Shown here in pieces: positions 15,186-22,926 of a stretch of DNA of 24,333 bases; positions within the stretch are counted from its first letter, which is position 1, and each line of letters starts with the position of its first letter. The notes beneath the pieces are model-generated. The model saw only the letters and a program-made list of their open reading frames with translations. It searched no databases and was not told where the DNA came from. A program made the position numbers and the translations under genes. The stretch spans positions 1-24,333 of the forward strand of contig JBLNCE010000037.1 of the NCBI GenBank assembly GCA_050260415.1, given 5' to 3'. This stretch comes from JBLNCE01 sp050260415 (GTDB lineage Bacteria; Bacillota; UBA4882; JAAYXC01).

Positions 15186-16187
15186 CTAACAAATCCTCGG
15201 CAGCAATTCCCCCGGCAGCGGCTTGACCAACCGCCTGCCCCCCACGGCCGTATGCAGAAACACTTTTCCGCCACCCCTGGCAATCTCGCCAATAACCGCC
15301 GCCCCGCGCCCTTCCGCCGTCGATCTCAGGATCGCGACCGCGCGGTCGGCGTCTTCAGCATGCACGACCAGCATGAACCTCCCCTCCGAGGCCACGTGCA
15401 GGGGATCATAGCCCCAGATCTCGCAAGCCCGCTTGACCCGTGGATCCACCGGAATCGAGGCCTCGCGCAGCAGGTAGTCCACGCCAAGGCCGGCCGCCAG
15501 TTCGTTGCTCACGCTCGCCAATCCGCCCCTTGTAATATCACGCATTATCACGGGCATGACGCCCCCGTCGAGCAGCGCCGCGACGGCCGGCCAAAGGGGC
15601 GCCGTATCCGAGACGAGCACCGGGTCGAAAGAGACGCCAAGCCTCCCGGCCAGTACCGCCGTTCCGTGTTCGCCGATCCCCCCGCTGACGATCACCGCGT
15701 CGCCCGGCCTCACCTCGGCCGGACAAAGATCGATCCAGGACGGGACGAAGCCGATGCCGGCCGTGTTGATGAAGATCCCATCCGCTTCGCCCCGCCCCAC
15801 CACTTTGGTATCACCGGTTACGATCTTGAGGCTGAGCGCCGCCGCGGCTGCCCGCATGGAGCGGCAGATCGCCTCCAGATCGTCCAGGGGGAAGCCTTCT
15901 TCCAGGACGAGGCCGCATGACAGGTAGGCCGGCCGGGCGCCCATCATCGCCAGGTCGTTGACGGTGCCGTTTACCGCCAGAGAGCCGATATCGCCGCCCG
16001 GAAAGAAGACCGGCCGCACCACGAACGTATCGGTGGTGAAGGCGAGCCGCCATCCCGCCGGCGCCTCCAGGACCGCCCCGTCGGTGGGCTGGACGTCATG
16101 AAAGATCGGGAGAATCACCTCCCGCAACAGTTCGGTCGTTAGCGCGCCGCCGCTTCCGTGACCCAAGGCGATCCGATCCCGCGCCAG
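15186..16187 (-). CDS. hypE: Hydrogenase maturation carbamoyl dehydratase HypE
   Basis: HypE dehydrates a carbamoyl group on its C-terminal cysteine to make the cyanide ligand of the NiFe site. The protein ends PRIC with the required terminal Cys, and shows LGHGSGG near its start, the nucleotide-binding TVNDLAMMGARP segment, VTGDTKVVGRG and MRDITRGGLA. No ATG or GTG is available at the family start. The frame opens directly after the hypD TAG with CTG (16187-16185), 8 nt behind GGGGGAGG, giving a product starting ARDRIALGHGSGG after Met, as relatives do. The alternative TTG at 16178-16158 region (first in-frame TTG, at 16166) would cut off the conserved first strand. The CTG start is inferred. 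The gene follows hypD with no spacer. Confidence 0.9.
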   Translation of the reverse strand: MARDRIALGHGSGGALTTELLREVILPIFHDVQPTDGAVLEAPAGWRLAFTTDTFVVRPVFFPGGDIGSLAVNGTVNDLAMMGARPAYLSCGLVLEEGFPLDDLEAICRSMRAAAAALSLKIVTGDTKVVGRGEADGIFINTAGIGFVPSWIDLCPAEVRPGDAVIVSGGIGEHGTAVLAGRLGVSFDPVLVSDTAPLWPAVAALLDGGVMPVIMRDITRGGLASVSNELAAGLGVDYLLREASIPVDPRVKRACEIWGYDPLHVASEGRFMLVVHAEDADRAVAILRSTAEGRGAAVIGEIARGGGKVFLHTAVGGRRLVKPLPGELLPRIC

Positions 16188-17273
16188 CTAAACCGCCTCC
16201 CCCGTCACTGTTTGCAGATCCTGTGCGGCGTAATAGATCGCGCAGGCGCCCTCGCTCGAGACCATGCAGGGTCCACGCGGCGTAGCCGGAGTGCAGGCCC
16301 GGCCGTATTGCGGGCATGCCGGAGGATGGATCGCCCCTCTCAAGATCGCTCCGCACGCACAGCCAGTATCATCCCTGGCCGGGGGAAGCTCTGTTCCGAG
16401 ATTGCGCCGCGCGTCAAAGGACGCAAACCGTTCCCGCAAGAGCAACCCGCTCCCGGGCAGGGTGCCGAAACCGCGCCAAACCGAGTCCGCGGTGAGAAAA
16501 AACTCGTCCACGAGCGCGCGGGCCCTTGGGTTTCCCTCCGGCCTGACCGCCCGCGCATACTGGTTCTCCACTTCCGCGCGCCCCGCATTAAGTTGGCGCA
16601 GGAGCATGAGCAGGGAGAGCAGGATCTCCTCTGGCTCGAACCCCGCCACCACGCACGGTACCCCAAAACCGGCACTGATTCTCCGGTACGGCTCGAGGCC
16701 GATGACGGTGGAGACGTGTCCCGGGCAGAGAAAGCCGTCGATCCTCTGCCCGCCCTCGGCCAGCAAAGCCAGCATCGCCGGAGGGATGAGCTTGTGTGCG
16801 GCCAGGACGAAGGCGTTCGTGAGTCCCCTCGCCTGCAATTCTCTGAGCAAGAGAGCCGTCCCGGGCGCGGTGGTCTCAAACCCCACCGCCAGGAAGATCA
16901 CTTTGCGACCGGGATTGGCGGCGGCCAGGTCGGCTACGGCCAACGGCGAGACGACGACCCTCACATCCGCTCCTTCGGCTCGCGCGCCGCCCAGGCTGGT
17001 CTCCGTGCCAGGCACCCGTATCATATCGCCATAGGTGGCCACGAGATGCCCCTGGCGCGCATAGCCGATCGCGGTGTCGATCACCGCGTCGGGAGTGACA
17101 CAGACCGGGCAGCCGGGCCCCGAGACCACCTCGACCGCGTCCGCGAGGAGGCTTCGGATCCCATGACGGAACATAGCCGCGGTATGTGTACCGCAGACTT
17201 CCATGATCCGCGGCCTTGCGGGCCGCTTCCCCGCCTCAGCGGCGATCGAACCGATCAATGCGGCCGGATCCAT
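16188..17273 (-). CDS. hypD: Hydrogenase maturation protein HypD
   Basis: HypD is the iron-sulfur scaffold on which the Fe(CN)2CO group is assembled together with HypC. The conserved motifs are all present: EVCGTHT (Cys27 counted from the chosen start), GPGCPVCVTP (Cys55 and Cys58), GFETTAPGTA, and the C-terminal cysteine-rich part with CACG, CPQYGRAC and GPCMVSSEGAC that holds the [4Fe-4S] cluster. The length (361 residues) is normal. A TTG lies directly before the ATG; I prefer the ATG at 17273, 8 nt behind GGGGGGA. The gene follows hypC after about 54 nt and runs straight into hypE. Confidence 0.94.
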   Translation of the reverse strand: MDPAALIGSIAAEAGKRPARPRIMEVCGTHTAAMFRHGIRSLLADAVEVVSGPGCPVCVTPDAVIDTAIGYARQGHLVATYGDMIRVPGTETSLGGARAEGADVRVVVSPLAVADLAAANPGRKVIFLAVGFETTAPGTALLLRELQARGLTNAFVLAAHKLIPPAMLALLAEGGQRIDGFLCPGHVSTVIGLEPYRRISAGFGVPCVVAGFEPEEILLSLLMLLRQLNAGRAEVENQYARAVRPEGNPRARALVDEFFLTADSVWRGFGTLPGSGLLLRERFASFDARRNLGTELPPARDDTGCACGAILRGAIHPPACPQYGRACTPATPRGPCMVSSEGACAIYYAAQDLQTVTGEAV

Positions 17274-17327
17274 CAATATATTCCCCCCGGGGCTTTTCTA
17301 AGAGGCAGCCATATCCAAATTCTTCTA

Positions 17328-17576
17328 TCATTTATCTCCTGGCATCTTGGTCTCGTCCCCTTTCTCCCCCTCAAGCTCGCGGAAGAGCGCCAGCGTCTCC
17401 TGGGCTTCCTCCGGGCGTAGCCTGGTAATGGCGAAACCGGCATGGACGAGGACGTAGTCCCCCGGCTGCAGTCCCTCGATCAGGGAGAGATCCGCCTCCG
17501 TCACCACGCCCTGGGAGATCAAGACGCCCTTGTTCCCGTTCAGGCTGCGAATCTGCATCGGCACGGCCACACACAT
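17328..17576 (-). CDS. hypC: Hydrogenase maturation chaperone HypC
   Basis: This 82-residue HypC/HupF chaperone shuttles the Fe(CN)2CO moiety from HypD to the large subunit. It must start with Met-Cys, because the cysteine next to the initiator is the functional residue. The ATG at 17576 gives MCVAVPMQI, and its first base is shared with the hypF stop (TGATG). An in-frame ATG at 17585 would add three residues in front and bury the cysteine, so I reject it. The segment VHAGFAITRL is also typical. The C-terminus is short, charged and probably flexible. Confidence 0.93.
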   Translation of the reverse strand: MCVAVPMQIRSLNGNKGVLISQGVVTEADLSLIEGLQPGDYVLVHAGFAITRLRPEEAQETLALFRELEGEKGDETKMPGDK

Positions 17577-19870
17577 CAAGACCACATCCCTTGGCTCAGT
17601 AGATGGGATGCCACCACCGCCTGCCCGAGCGAGATACCGCCGTCGTTGGGCGGCACCTCGTGCTGGCGCAGGACGCGGAAACCGTCCGCCTCCAAGCGGG
17701 TACAGGTCTCGGACAGCAGGAGGGTATTCTGAAAGACTCCGCCGGAGAGGGCCGCCGTCTCCAGGCCGTGTTCGTCCCGCAGCCGGAAGGCCACCGCCCG
17801 TATACCCTCGGCCAGCGTCAGGTGGAACGCCAACGCCATGGCAGTGCGATCCGTTCCCCGCCGGAGGTCCTCGACCAAACGCCGGATCACCGGCCGGAAG
17901 TCCAGCCGGATCAGGCCGTCTTCATCGCCGCATGGGCAAAGATACGGCTCGGGCCGCGATCCGCACCGCCGGGCCAGCGTCTCCAGGGCCATCGCCGCCT
18001 GGCCTTCGAAAGTACACGCGAGGTGCAATCCGAGCAGGGCCGCCACGGCGTCGAAGAGCCGCCCCGCGCTGGTGGACATGGGCGCATTGACGCCGTGTTC
18101 GATCAGGGGAAGCAGGAGGCCGCTCCCCCGTTCCTGGATTGCCCGCGCACCGGGAAAATCCGGCCAGGAACGGCCGAACGCCTCGTAAAGATAGGCCGCC
18201 GCCATGCGCCAGGGTTCCCGGACGGCCTTTTCCCCGCCCGGCAGGGCGACCGGCCGGAGGGAGGCCGCCCGGCGATAACCGGTACAATCCGCCAGGAGGA
18301 ACTCTCCGCCCCAGACCGTCCCGTCGGGACCATACCCGGTTCCGTCAAAGGCCACGCCGATCGCTCTGCCGGGGTGGAGATGCTCGGCCAGGCAGGCGGC
18401 GATATGGGCGTGATGGTGCTGGACCTCGACCACCGGCAGGCCCAGGGTGCGAGCCAATCGCCGCGACGTGTAAGCGGGATGCATGTCACAGCCGACGGCG
18501 CGCGGCGTAAATCCGTAAAGCGCTTTGAGGTGCCGCATGGCCTCGGTAAGTGCCGCCGTGCCCTTCTCTGCACCGAGATCGCCGACGTGCTGCGTAAAGA
18601 AGGCGGCCCCATCCCGCACGAAACAGGCCGTGTTCTTTTGGTCCCCGCCGATGCCCAGCGTCTCGGCGGCCGCCGGCACGGGAATCGCTTTCGGCACATA
18701 CCCGCGGGCCCGGCGGATCATGATGGCCGGCGGCCCCGCGATGGCCACCGAGTCGTCGCAACGGGCCGCGATGCGCCGGTCGTGATCCAAGACCAAGTCC
18801 ACTCCGGCCGCCACGCTCGCGTCCAATTCCGCCAGGGAAGCAGCGATGGGCTCGTCGCCGGGATTGGCGCTGGTCATGACGAGCGGTCCGGCGCATGACG
18901 CCATGAGCAGATGGTGCAGGGGCGTGTACGGCAGCATAACCCCCAGCGTGTCCTGGTCCGGCGCCACCGCCGCCGCGATCGGCGCCGCCGCTGGCATGAG
19001 ACGGCGCAGGATGACGATCGGCCTGGCGGCGTCCAGCAGCGCGGCCTCCTCCGCGGCTGATACCCGGCAAAGCGCGCGCACTTGCTCGAGATCGCGGCAC
19101 ATGACGGCCAGCGGCTTGTCCGCGCGGGACTTGAGCCGCCTGATGCGCGCCACCGCCTCGCCGTTCGCGGCGTCGCAGGCCAGGTGGAACCCGCCGATGC
19201 CTTTGATGGCCGCCACTTTTCCACTGTTGAGGGCGCCAACCGTCTCCGCCAGCGGATCGGCGGCGGGCTTTCGGCATAGGCCCCCCGCCACGTTCACGAA
19301 GAGGGTCAGACGTGGCCCGCAAACCGGGCAGGCCACGGGCTGGGCGTGGAAGCGCCGGTCGGCCGGATCGCGGTATTCGCGCGCGCAATCCGCACAGAAC
19401 GAAAACTCCGCCATGGTGGTGGCCGGCCGGTCGTATGGCAGGCCGGTGACGATGGTAAAGCGCGGTCCGCAACGGGTGCAATTGGTAAACGGGTATCGAT
19501 GGCGGCGGTCTGCGGGATCATCGACCTCCGCCAGGCAGTCATCGCAAGCCGCCAGATCGGGCGGGATATTTACCAGAGTTGTTCCCCCGGGGTTGCTCTC
19601 CGTGATGGCAAAGCCCGTCTCACCTGATTGTACAGGCGTACTTGCCACCTCGATCCCCGTGATCCGCGCTTGGGACGGCACGCCGCTCTCTAGCGCCCGG
19701 AGAAACCCGTCGAGGGCTTCGCGTGCGCCCTGGGCCTCGATTACCACGCCCGTCGAGGCATTATATACCTCTCCGGTCAGGCCGTGACCGCGCGCCAAAC
19801 GGTAGACGAAAGGCCGGAATCCGACACCCTGGACCGTACCTGCGATGCGAATCAGCAGCCGTTCAATCAT
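17576..19870 (-). CDS. hypF: Carbamoyltransferase HypF
   Basis: This 764-residue enzyme uses carbamoyl phosphate and ATP to load the carbamoyl group on HypE. Domains in order: acylphosphatase (1-90, GTVQGVGFRPFVYRLA), two zinc-finger pairs (CDDC 109-112 with CTRC 131-134; CADC 159-162 with CPVC 181-184), a YrdC-like ATP-binding domain (about 205-390, KGIGGFHLACDA, RADKPLAVM and TSANPGDEP), and a Kae1-like domain (about 400-760) with QHHHAH (484-489), AFDGTGYGPDG and LSGGVFQNTLL. It is full length with all key motifs. It is the first gene of the hyp cluster; the ribosome-binding site (CCGGAAT) is weak and no clear promoter is seen upstream. Confidence 0.95.
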   Translation of the reverse strand: MIERLLIRIAGTVQGVGFRPFVYRLARGHGLTGEVYNASTGVVIEAQGAREALDGFLRALESGVPSQARITGIEVASTPVQSGETGFAITESNPGGTTLVNIPPDLAACDDCLAEVDDPADRRHRYPFTNCTRCGPRFTIVTGLPYDRPATTMAEFSFCADCAREYRDPADRRFHAQPVACPVCGPRLTLFVNVAGGLCRKPAADPLAETVGALNSGKVAAIKGIGGFHLACDAANGEAVARIRRLKSRADKPLAVMCRDLEQVRALCRVSAAEEAALLDAARPIVILRRLMPAAAPIAAAVAPDQDTLGVMLPYTPLHHLLMASCAGPLVMTSANPGDEPIAASLAELDASVAAGVDLVLDHDRRIAARCDDSVAIAGPPAIMIRRARGYVPKAIPVPAAAETLGIGGDQKNTACFVRDGAAFFTQHVGDLGAEKGTAALTEAMRHLKALYGFTPRAVGCDMHPAYTSRRLARTLGLPVVEVQHHHAHIAACLAEHLHPGRAIGVAFDGTGYGPDGTVWGGEFLLADCTGYRRAASLRPVALPGGEKAVREPWRMAAAYLYEAFGRSWPDFPGARAIQERGSGLLLPLIEHGVNAPMSTSAGRLFDAVAALLGLHLACTFEGQAAMALETLARRCGSRPEPYLCPCGDEDGLIRLDFRPVIRRLVEDLRRGTDRTAMALAFHLTLAEGIRAVAFRLRDEHGLETAALSGGVFQNTLLLSETCTRLEADGFRVLRQHEVPPNDGGISLGQAVVASHLLSQGMWS

Positions 19871-20143
19871 ATTCCGGCTCAGCTTTCCAAGAAGAATCCC
19901 CGCCCAGGCATGAATTCCCGGATCGCGCCTTTAGACGTCCTGCTGGCGCGACCTGGGGCCATCCTGGCCCTGGGTTAGGTTTTGGGTCGAATCTCAAACC
20001 CTGGCGAGGGTTCAGAGGTGTCTCTGGTCTCCATCTTCTCCAACCCGGGAAGCATCACCGAACCCCCGCAGAGGTTTGAGAGCGGTTTAATGACCTCCGC
20101 CCAGGGATTCATCCCCGGGCGGAGATCTGCAGTCCGCGGTGCT
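19871..20143. other. Structured, repeat-rich intergenic stretch between hppA and hypF
   Basis: There is no gene here, but several perfect or near-perfect hairpins: GGGCCA/TGGCCC (19956-19961 and 19965-19970), AACCCT/AGGGTT (19997-20002 and 20007-20012), a longer-range pair CTCAAACC (19993-20000) with GGTTTGAG (20073-20080), and a 12-bp stem at 20095-20124. CCGCCCAGG occurs twice (19900-19908 and 20097-20105), followed each time by an ATTC-containing spacer and CCCGG, so one looks like a decayed copy of the other. A non-coding RNA or a REP-like element is possible. Confidence 0.5.
20095..20124. repeat. Strong palindromic element, 12-nt arms
   Basis: CTCCGCCCAGGG (20095-20106) and CCCCGGGCGGAG (20113-20124) pair at 11 of 12 positions around the 6-nt loop ATTCAT. 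No T-run follows. A shorter related sequence lies at 19900-19921. The form is that of REP-type intergenic palindromes, but I cannot count other genome copies. Confidence 0.55.
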
Positions 20144-20180
20144 ATGAAAGAATACCCCCTCCCCGTTATGGGAAGAGGGT
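20144..20180 (-). terminator. Rho-independent terminator of hppA
   Basis: On the minus strand, 14 nt after the hppA stop, ACCCTCTTCCC pairs with GGGGAGGGGGT (arms 20180-20170 and 20164-20154) around a 5-nt loop, with a few G-U pairs. The T-rich ATTCTTTC follows. Confidence 0.7.
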
Positions 20181-20193
20181 TTGGCTGGATCGA

Positions 20194-22326
20194 TTACTTA
20201 AACATCGCGTTTCTCAGGATAAATACCGCGAAGACCACGGCGACCATGGAGGTGAGTTTGATCAGGATGTTCAGGCTCGGACCGGAGGTGTCCTTGAACG
20301 GATCGCCCACCGTGTCGCCGACGACCGCGGCCTTATGCGGGTCGGAACCCTTGCCGCCGTGATTGCCCTCCTCGATGTACTTCTTGGCGTTGTCCCAAGC
20401 GCCGCCGGCGTTGGCCATCATGACCGCCAGGACGAAACCGGTGGCCGTGGATCCGGCCAGGAGCCCCGCGACCGCTTTGATGCCGGCCAGGAGACCGACG
20501 GCGATCGGGGCGACGATGGCGGAGAGGGCCGGGAGAATCATTTCCTTCTGCGCGCCGCGCGTGCAGATGTCGACGCAACGGGCATAGTCCGGCTTGGCTT
20601 TGCCTTCCATGAGGCCGGCGATCTCCTTGAACTGCCGCCGGACCTCAAAAACGATGCTCTGCGCGGCACGGCCGACCGCCCTCATCGTCATGGAGCAGAA
20701 GAGGAACGGCAGCATGCCGCCCACGAGCAAGCCCACGAGGACGCCCGGGTCGGTCAGGTTGAGATTATGGGTGAGGTTGGTATAGTTATAGCCGTATTCC
20801 GCGGCTTTGGTGGCCAGGACGCCATCGACCTTCTCCGTGAAGGCGGCGATCAGGGCGAGCGCGGTCAGAGCGGCGGAGCCGATGGCAAAGCCCTTGCCCG
20901 TGGCCGCGGTGGTGTTGCCGAGGGAGTCGAGGGCGTCGGTCCGCTGGCGCACTTCCTTGGGTAGCCCGGACATCTCGGCGATGCCGCCGGCGTTGTCCGC
21001 CACCGGACCGTAGGCGTCAGTGGCCAGGGTGATGCCGAGGGTCGCGAGCATGCCCACGGCGGAAATGGCGATCCCGTAGAGCCCGCGGGCAAAATCACCG
21101 CCGCCGGCCAGGTAGTAGCTGGCGACGATGGAGACGCAGACCACGACGACCGGGAGGAAGGTCGAGAGCATACCCACGGAGAGGCCGCCGATGATGACCG
21201 TGGCCGGACCGGTGGTGGCGGAGTCGGCGATGCTCTTGGTCGGTTTATAGGTGGAGGAGGTATAATACTCGGTCAAAAGCGAGATTACCACACCGGCGAT
21301 CAGGCCGGAGAGAATGGCGGCGTAGACGCCCCAGTTCTCGAGGCCCAGAATGCCCCAGACCAGGAAGAAGGAAGCGATGGTGATGATGGCGACGCTCGTA
21401 AAGACGCCGCGCCGTAGGGCTTTGAGCAATACCCGCTGCTCGGCCTGTTCGCCGGAGCGGACGAAGAAGGTGCCGACGATCGAGGCCAGGACACCCACGA
21501 CCGCCATGATGAGCGGGATCATGACCGCGGCGAGCTTCATGGCGGGGAAAGCCGCCATCGCCAGCGCGGAGGTGGCGACGATGGAACCCACATAGGACTC
21601 GTACAGATCCGCGCCCATGCCGGCCACGTCCCCGACATTGTCGCCGACGTTGTCCGCGATGACCGCCGGGTTGCGCGGGTCGTCCTCGGGGATGCCCGCT
21701 TCGACCTTGCCGACCAGGTCCGCGCCCACATCCGCCGCCTTGGTGAAGATGCCACCGCCCACGCGGGCGAAGAGGGCCATGGAACTGGCGCCCATACCGA
21801 AGTTCAGCATGGTCATGGTGATATCTTCAATCGGAGCATGGAAACCATACTTGAGGAGCAGGAACCAGAGCGAGAGGTCCAAAAGGCCCAGGCCGACCAC
21901 GACCAAACCCATGACCGCGCCGCTGTTGAACGCCACGCGCAGGCCGGCGTTGAGGCTCTTCATGGCGGCGCTGGTCGTGCGGCAGTTGGCCTTGGTCGCC
22001 GTCATCATGCCAAAGAAACCAGAGAGGCCCGAGAACAAACCGCCCGTCAAGAAAGCGAAGGGCACGAACCAGGTCAGGTTGCCCATCGCCGCCATGACGC
22101 CGAGGACGATGAACATGACGACGAAGAAAAGAATAAGGGCTTTATACTGCCGTTTGAGATAAGCCTTGGCACCGATGCGCACTGCCTCCGAGATCTCCTG
22201 CATCTTGGGGGTGCCGGGATCCTGCTTGCTCACCTTCCGGTAGAGAAAGAAGGCGAAGAGGAGCGCGAAGGCCGATCCCGCTGGGACCAGAAGAAAGAGT
22301 AATTCCAAAGCTCTAGTAGACAACAT
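20194..22326 (-). CDS. hppA: Ion-translocating membrane pyrophosphatase, K+-dependent type
   Basis: This 710-residue integral membrane enzyme hydrolyses PPi and pumps H+ or Na+. Substrate motifs are present: DVGADLVGKVEAG (199-211), IPEDDPRNPAVIADNVGDNVGD (212-233), DAYGPVADNAGG (437-448), and a C-terminal GDTVGDPFKDTSGPS. In GNTTAATGKG (470-479) the residue after GNTT is Ala474 and the one before Lys478 is Gly, the pattern of K+-dependent enzymes; K+-independent ones have Lys at the first position. H+ versus Na+ specificity cannot be settled by eye. The frame is open to 22431, but the ATG at 22326, with a perfect AAAGGAG 6 nt upstream, is the start. It lies downstream of the atp genes but behind their terminator. 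Confidence 0.93.
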   Translation of the reverse strand: MLSTRALELLFLLVPAGSAFALLFAFFLYRKVSKQDPGTPKMQEISEAVRIGAKAYLKRQYKALILFFVVMFIVLGVMAAMGNLTWFVPFAFLTGGLFSGLSGFFGMMTATKANCRTTSAAMKSLNAGLRVAFNSGAVMGLVVVGLGLLDLSLWFLLLKYGFHAPIEDITMTMLNFGMGASSMALFARVGGGIFTKAADVGADLVGKVEAGIPEDDPRNPAVIADNVGDNVGDVAGMGADLYESYVGSIVATSALAMAAFPAMKLAAVMIPLIMAVVGVLASIVGTFFVRSGEQAEQRVLLKALRRGVFTSVAIITIASFFLVWGILGLENWGVYAAILSGLIAGVVISLLTEYYTSSTYKPTKSIADSATTGPATVIIGGLSVGMLSTFLPVVVVCVSIVASYYLAGGGDFARGLYGIAISAVGMLATLGITLATDAYGPVADNAGGIAEMSGLPKEVRQRTDALDSLGNTTAATGKGFAIGSAALTALALIAAFTEKVDGVLATKAAEYGYNYTNLTHNLNLTDPGVLVGLLVGGMLPFLFCSMTMRAVGRAAQSIVFEVRRQFKEIAGLMEGKAKPDYARCVDICTRGAQKEMILPALSAIVAPIAVGLLAGIKAVAGLLAGSTATGFVLAVMMANAGGAWDNAKKYIEEGNHGGKGSDPHKAAVVGDTVGDPFKDTSGPSLNILIKLTSMVAVVFAVFILRNAMFK

Positions 22327-22363
22327 CGTATCTCCTTTCGCTAAGTAAACTGGACCCGATCTC

Positions 22364-22407
22364 AAAAAACCTTGACGGATAACGAAGAACGAGCTTTTCC
22401 GGTCAAG
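22364..22407 (-). terminator. Rho-independent terminator after atpC
   Basis: Read on the minus strand, CTTGACCGG (22407-22399) pairs with CCGTCAAG (22378-22371) with one bulge, around a 20-nt loop that can pair further. GTTTTTT follows (22370-22364). It lies 34 nt after the atpC stop and would end the ATP synthase transcript ahead of hppA. A TTGACC within it could also serve as a -35 element for hppA. Confidence 0.7.
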
Positions 22408-22440
22408 TGGGTTTCGAAACGCGGTCCGCATACCTGAAAG

Positions 22441-22926
22441 CTATTTTTCCTGACTACCAAACCTCCTTTGTCCCGGCTCATCCCCGTCGCCGCCGGAACC
22501 CGGGGCGCCACGCCGGTCGAGCTGGCCCCGCTTGGCCACCTGCAGGCGGTTGACCGCCCGCTGCAGGGCCGACCGGGCCCGGACGTAATCGATCTGGCGC
22601 AAGGGCGCGTAGAGACGTTCCTCCGCCCGCCGTTTGGCGGCCAAAGCCCGCTCGACGTCGATCTCCTCGGGCAACTCGGCCGCTTCCGCCAAGACGATGA
22701 CTTTGTGCGGGGTCACTTCCATATATCCCTCACTCACCGCCATCTTGGTCACCTCGCCCTGGCATTCCAGCTGGAGCACGCCGATGGCCAGCTGCGTCAG
22801 GAGCGGAGCATGACCGGGGAGGATGCCGATGAGACCAGCGGGCGTCGGCGCCACAAGGTACTCGACGTGTTTGCTGAGCTCGGTGCGGGTGGGCGTGACG
22901 ATATCCAGCTGAATGGTCTTCCTCAC
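22441..22926 (-). CDS. atpC: F-type ATP synthase epsilon subunit
   Basis: This is the central-stalk epsilon subunit, which couples rotation and can inhibit ATP hydrolysis. The N-terminal beta-barrel is clear (LDIVTPTRTEL, then GLIGILPGHAPLLTQL and AVSEGYMEVTPHKVIVLAE), followed by the C-terminal helical hairpin (IDVERALAAKRRAEERL, then RARSALQRAVNRLQV). At 161 residues it is about 25 longer than most; the surplus is a Gly/Arg/Asp-rich tail after residue 132 that looks disordered. The GTG start at 22926 overlaps the atpD stop (GTGA), giving tight coupling. Confidence 0.93.
   Translation of the reverse strand: MRKTIQLDIVTPTRTELSKHVEYLVAPTPAGLIGILPGHAPLLTQLAIGVLQLECQGEVTKMAVSEGYMEVTPHKVIVLAEAAELPEEIDVERALAAKRRAEERLYAPLRQIDYVRARSALQRAVNRLQVAKRGQLDRRGAPGSGGDGDEPGQRRFGSQEK

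Noticed and set aside
16158..17420. A 420-codon plus-strand frame opposite hypD
   Set aside because: It is antisense to hypD, which has all conserved cysteine motifs, and the translated product is low in structure and unlike any family.
19982..20362. A 126-codon plus-strand frame in the hppA-hypF gap
   Set aside because: It runs over the hairpins and terminator and into the antisense of hppA, with no domain. A structured non-coding stretch explains the sequence better.
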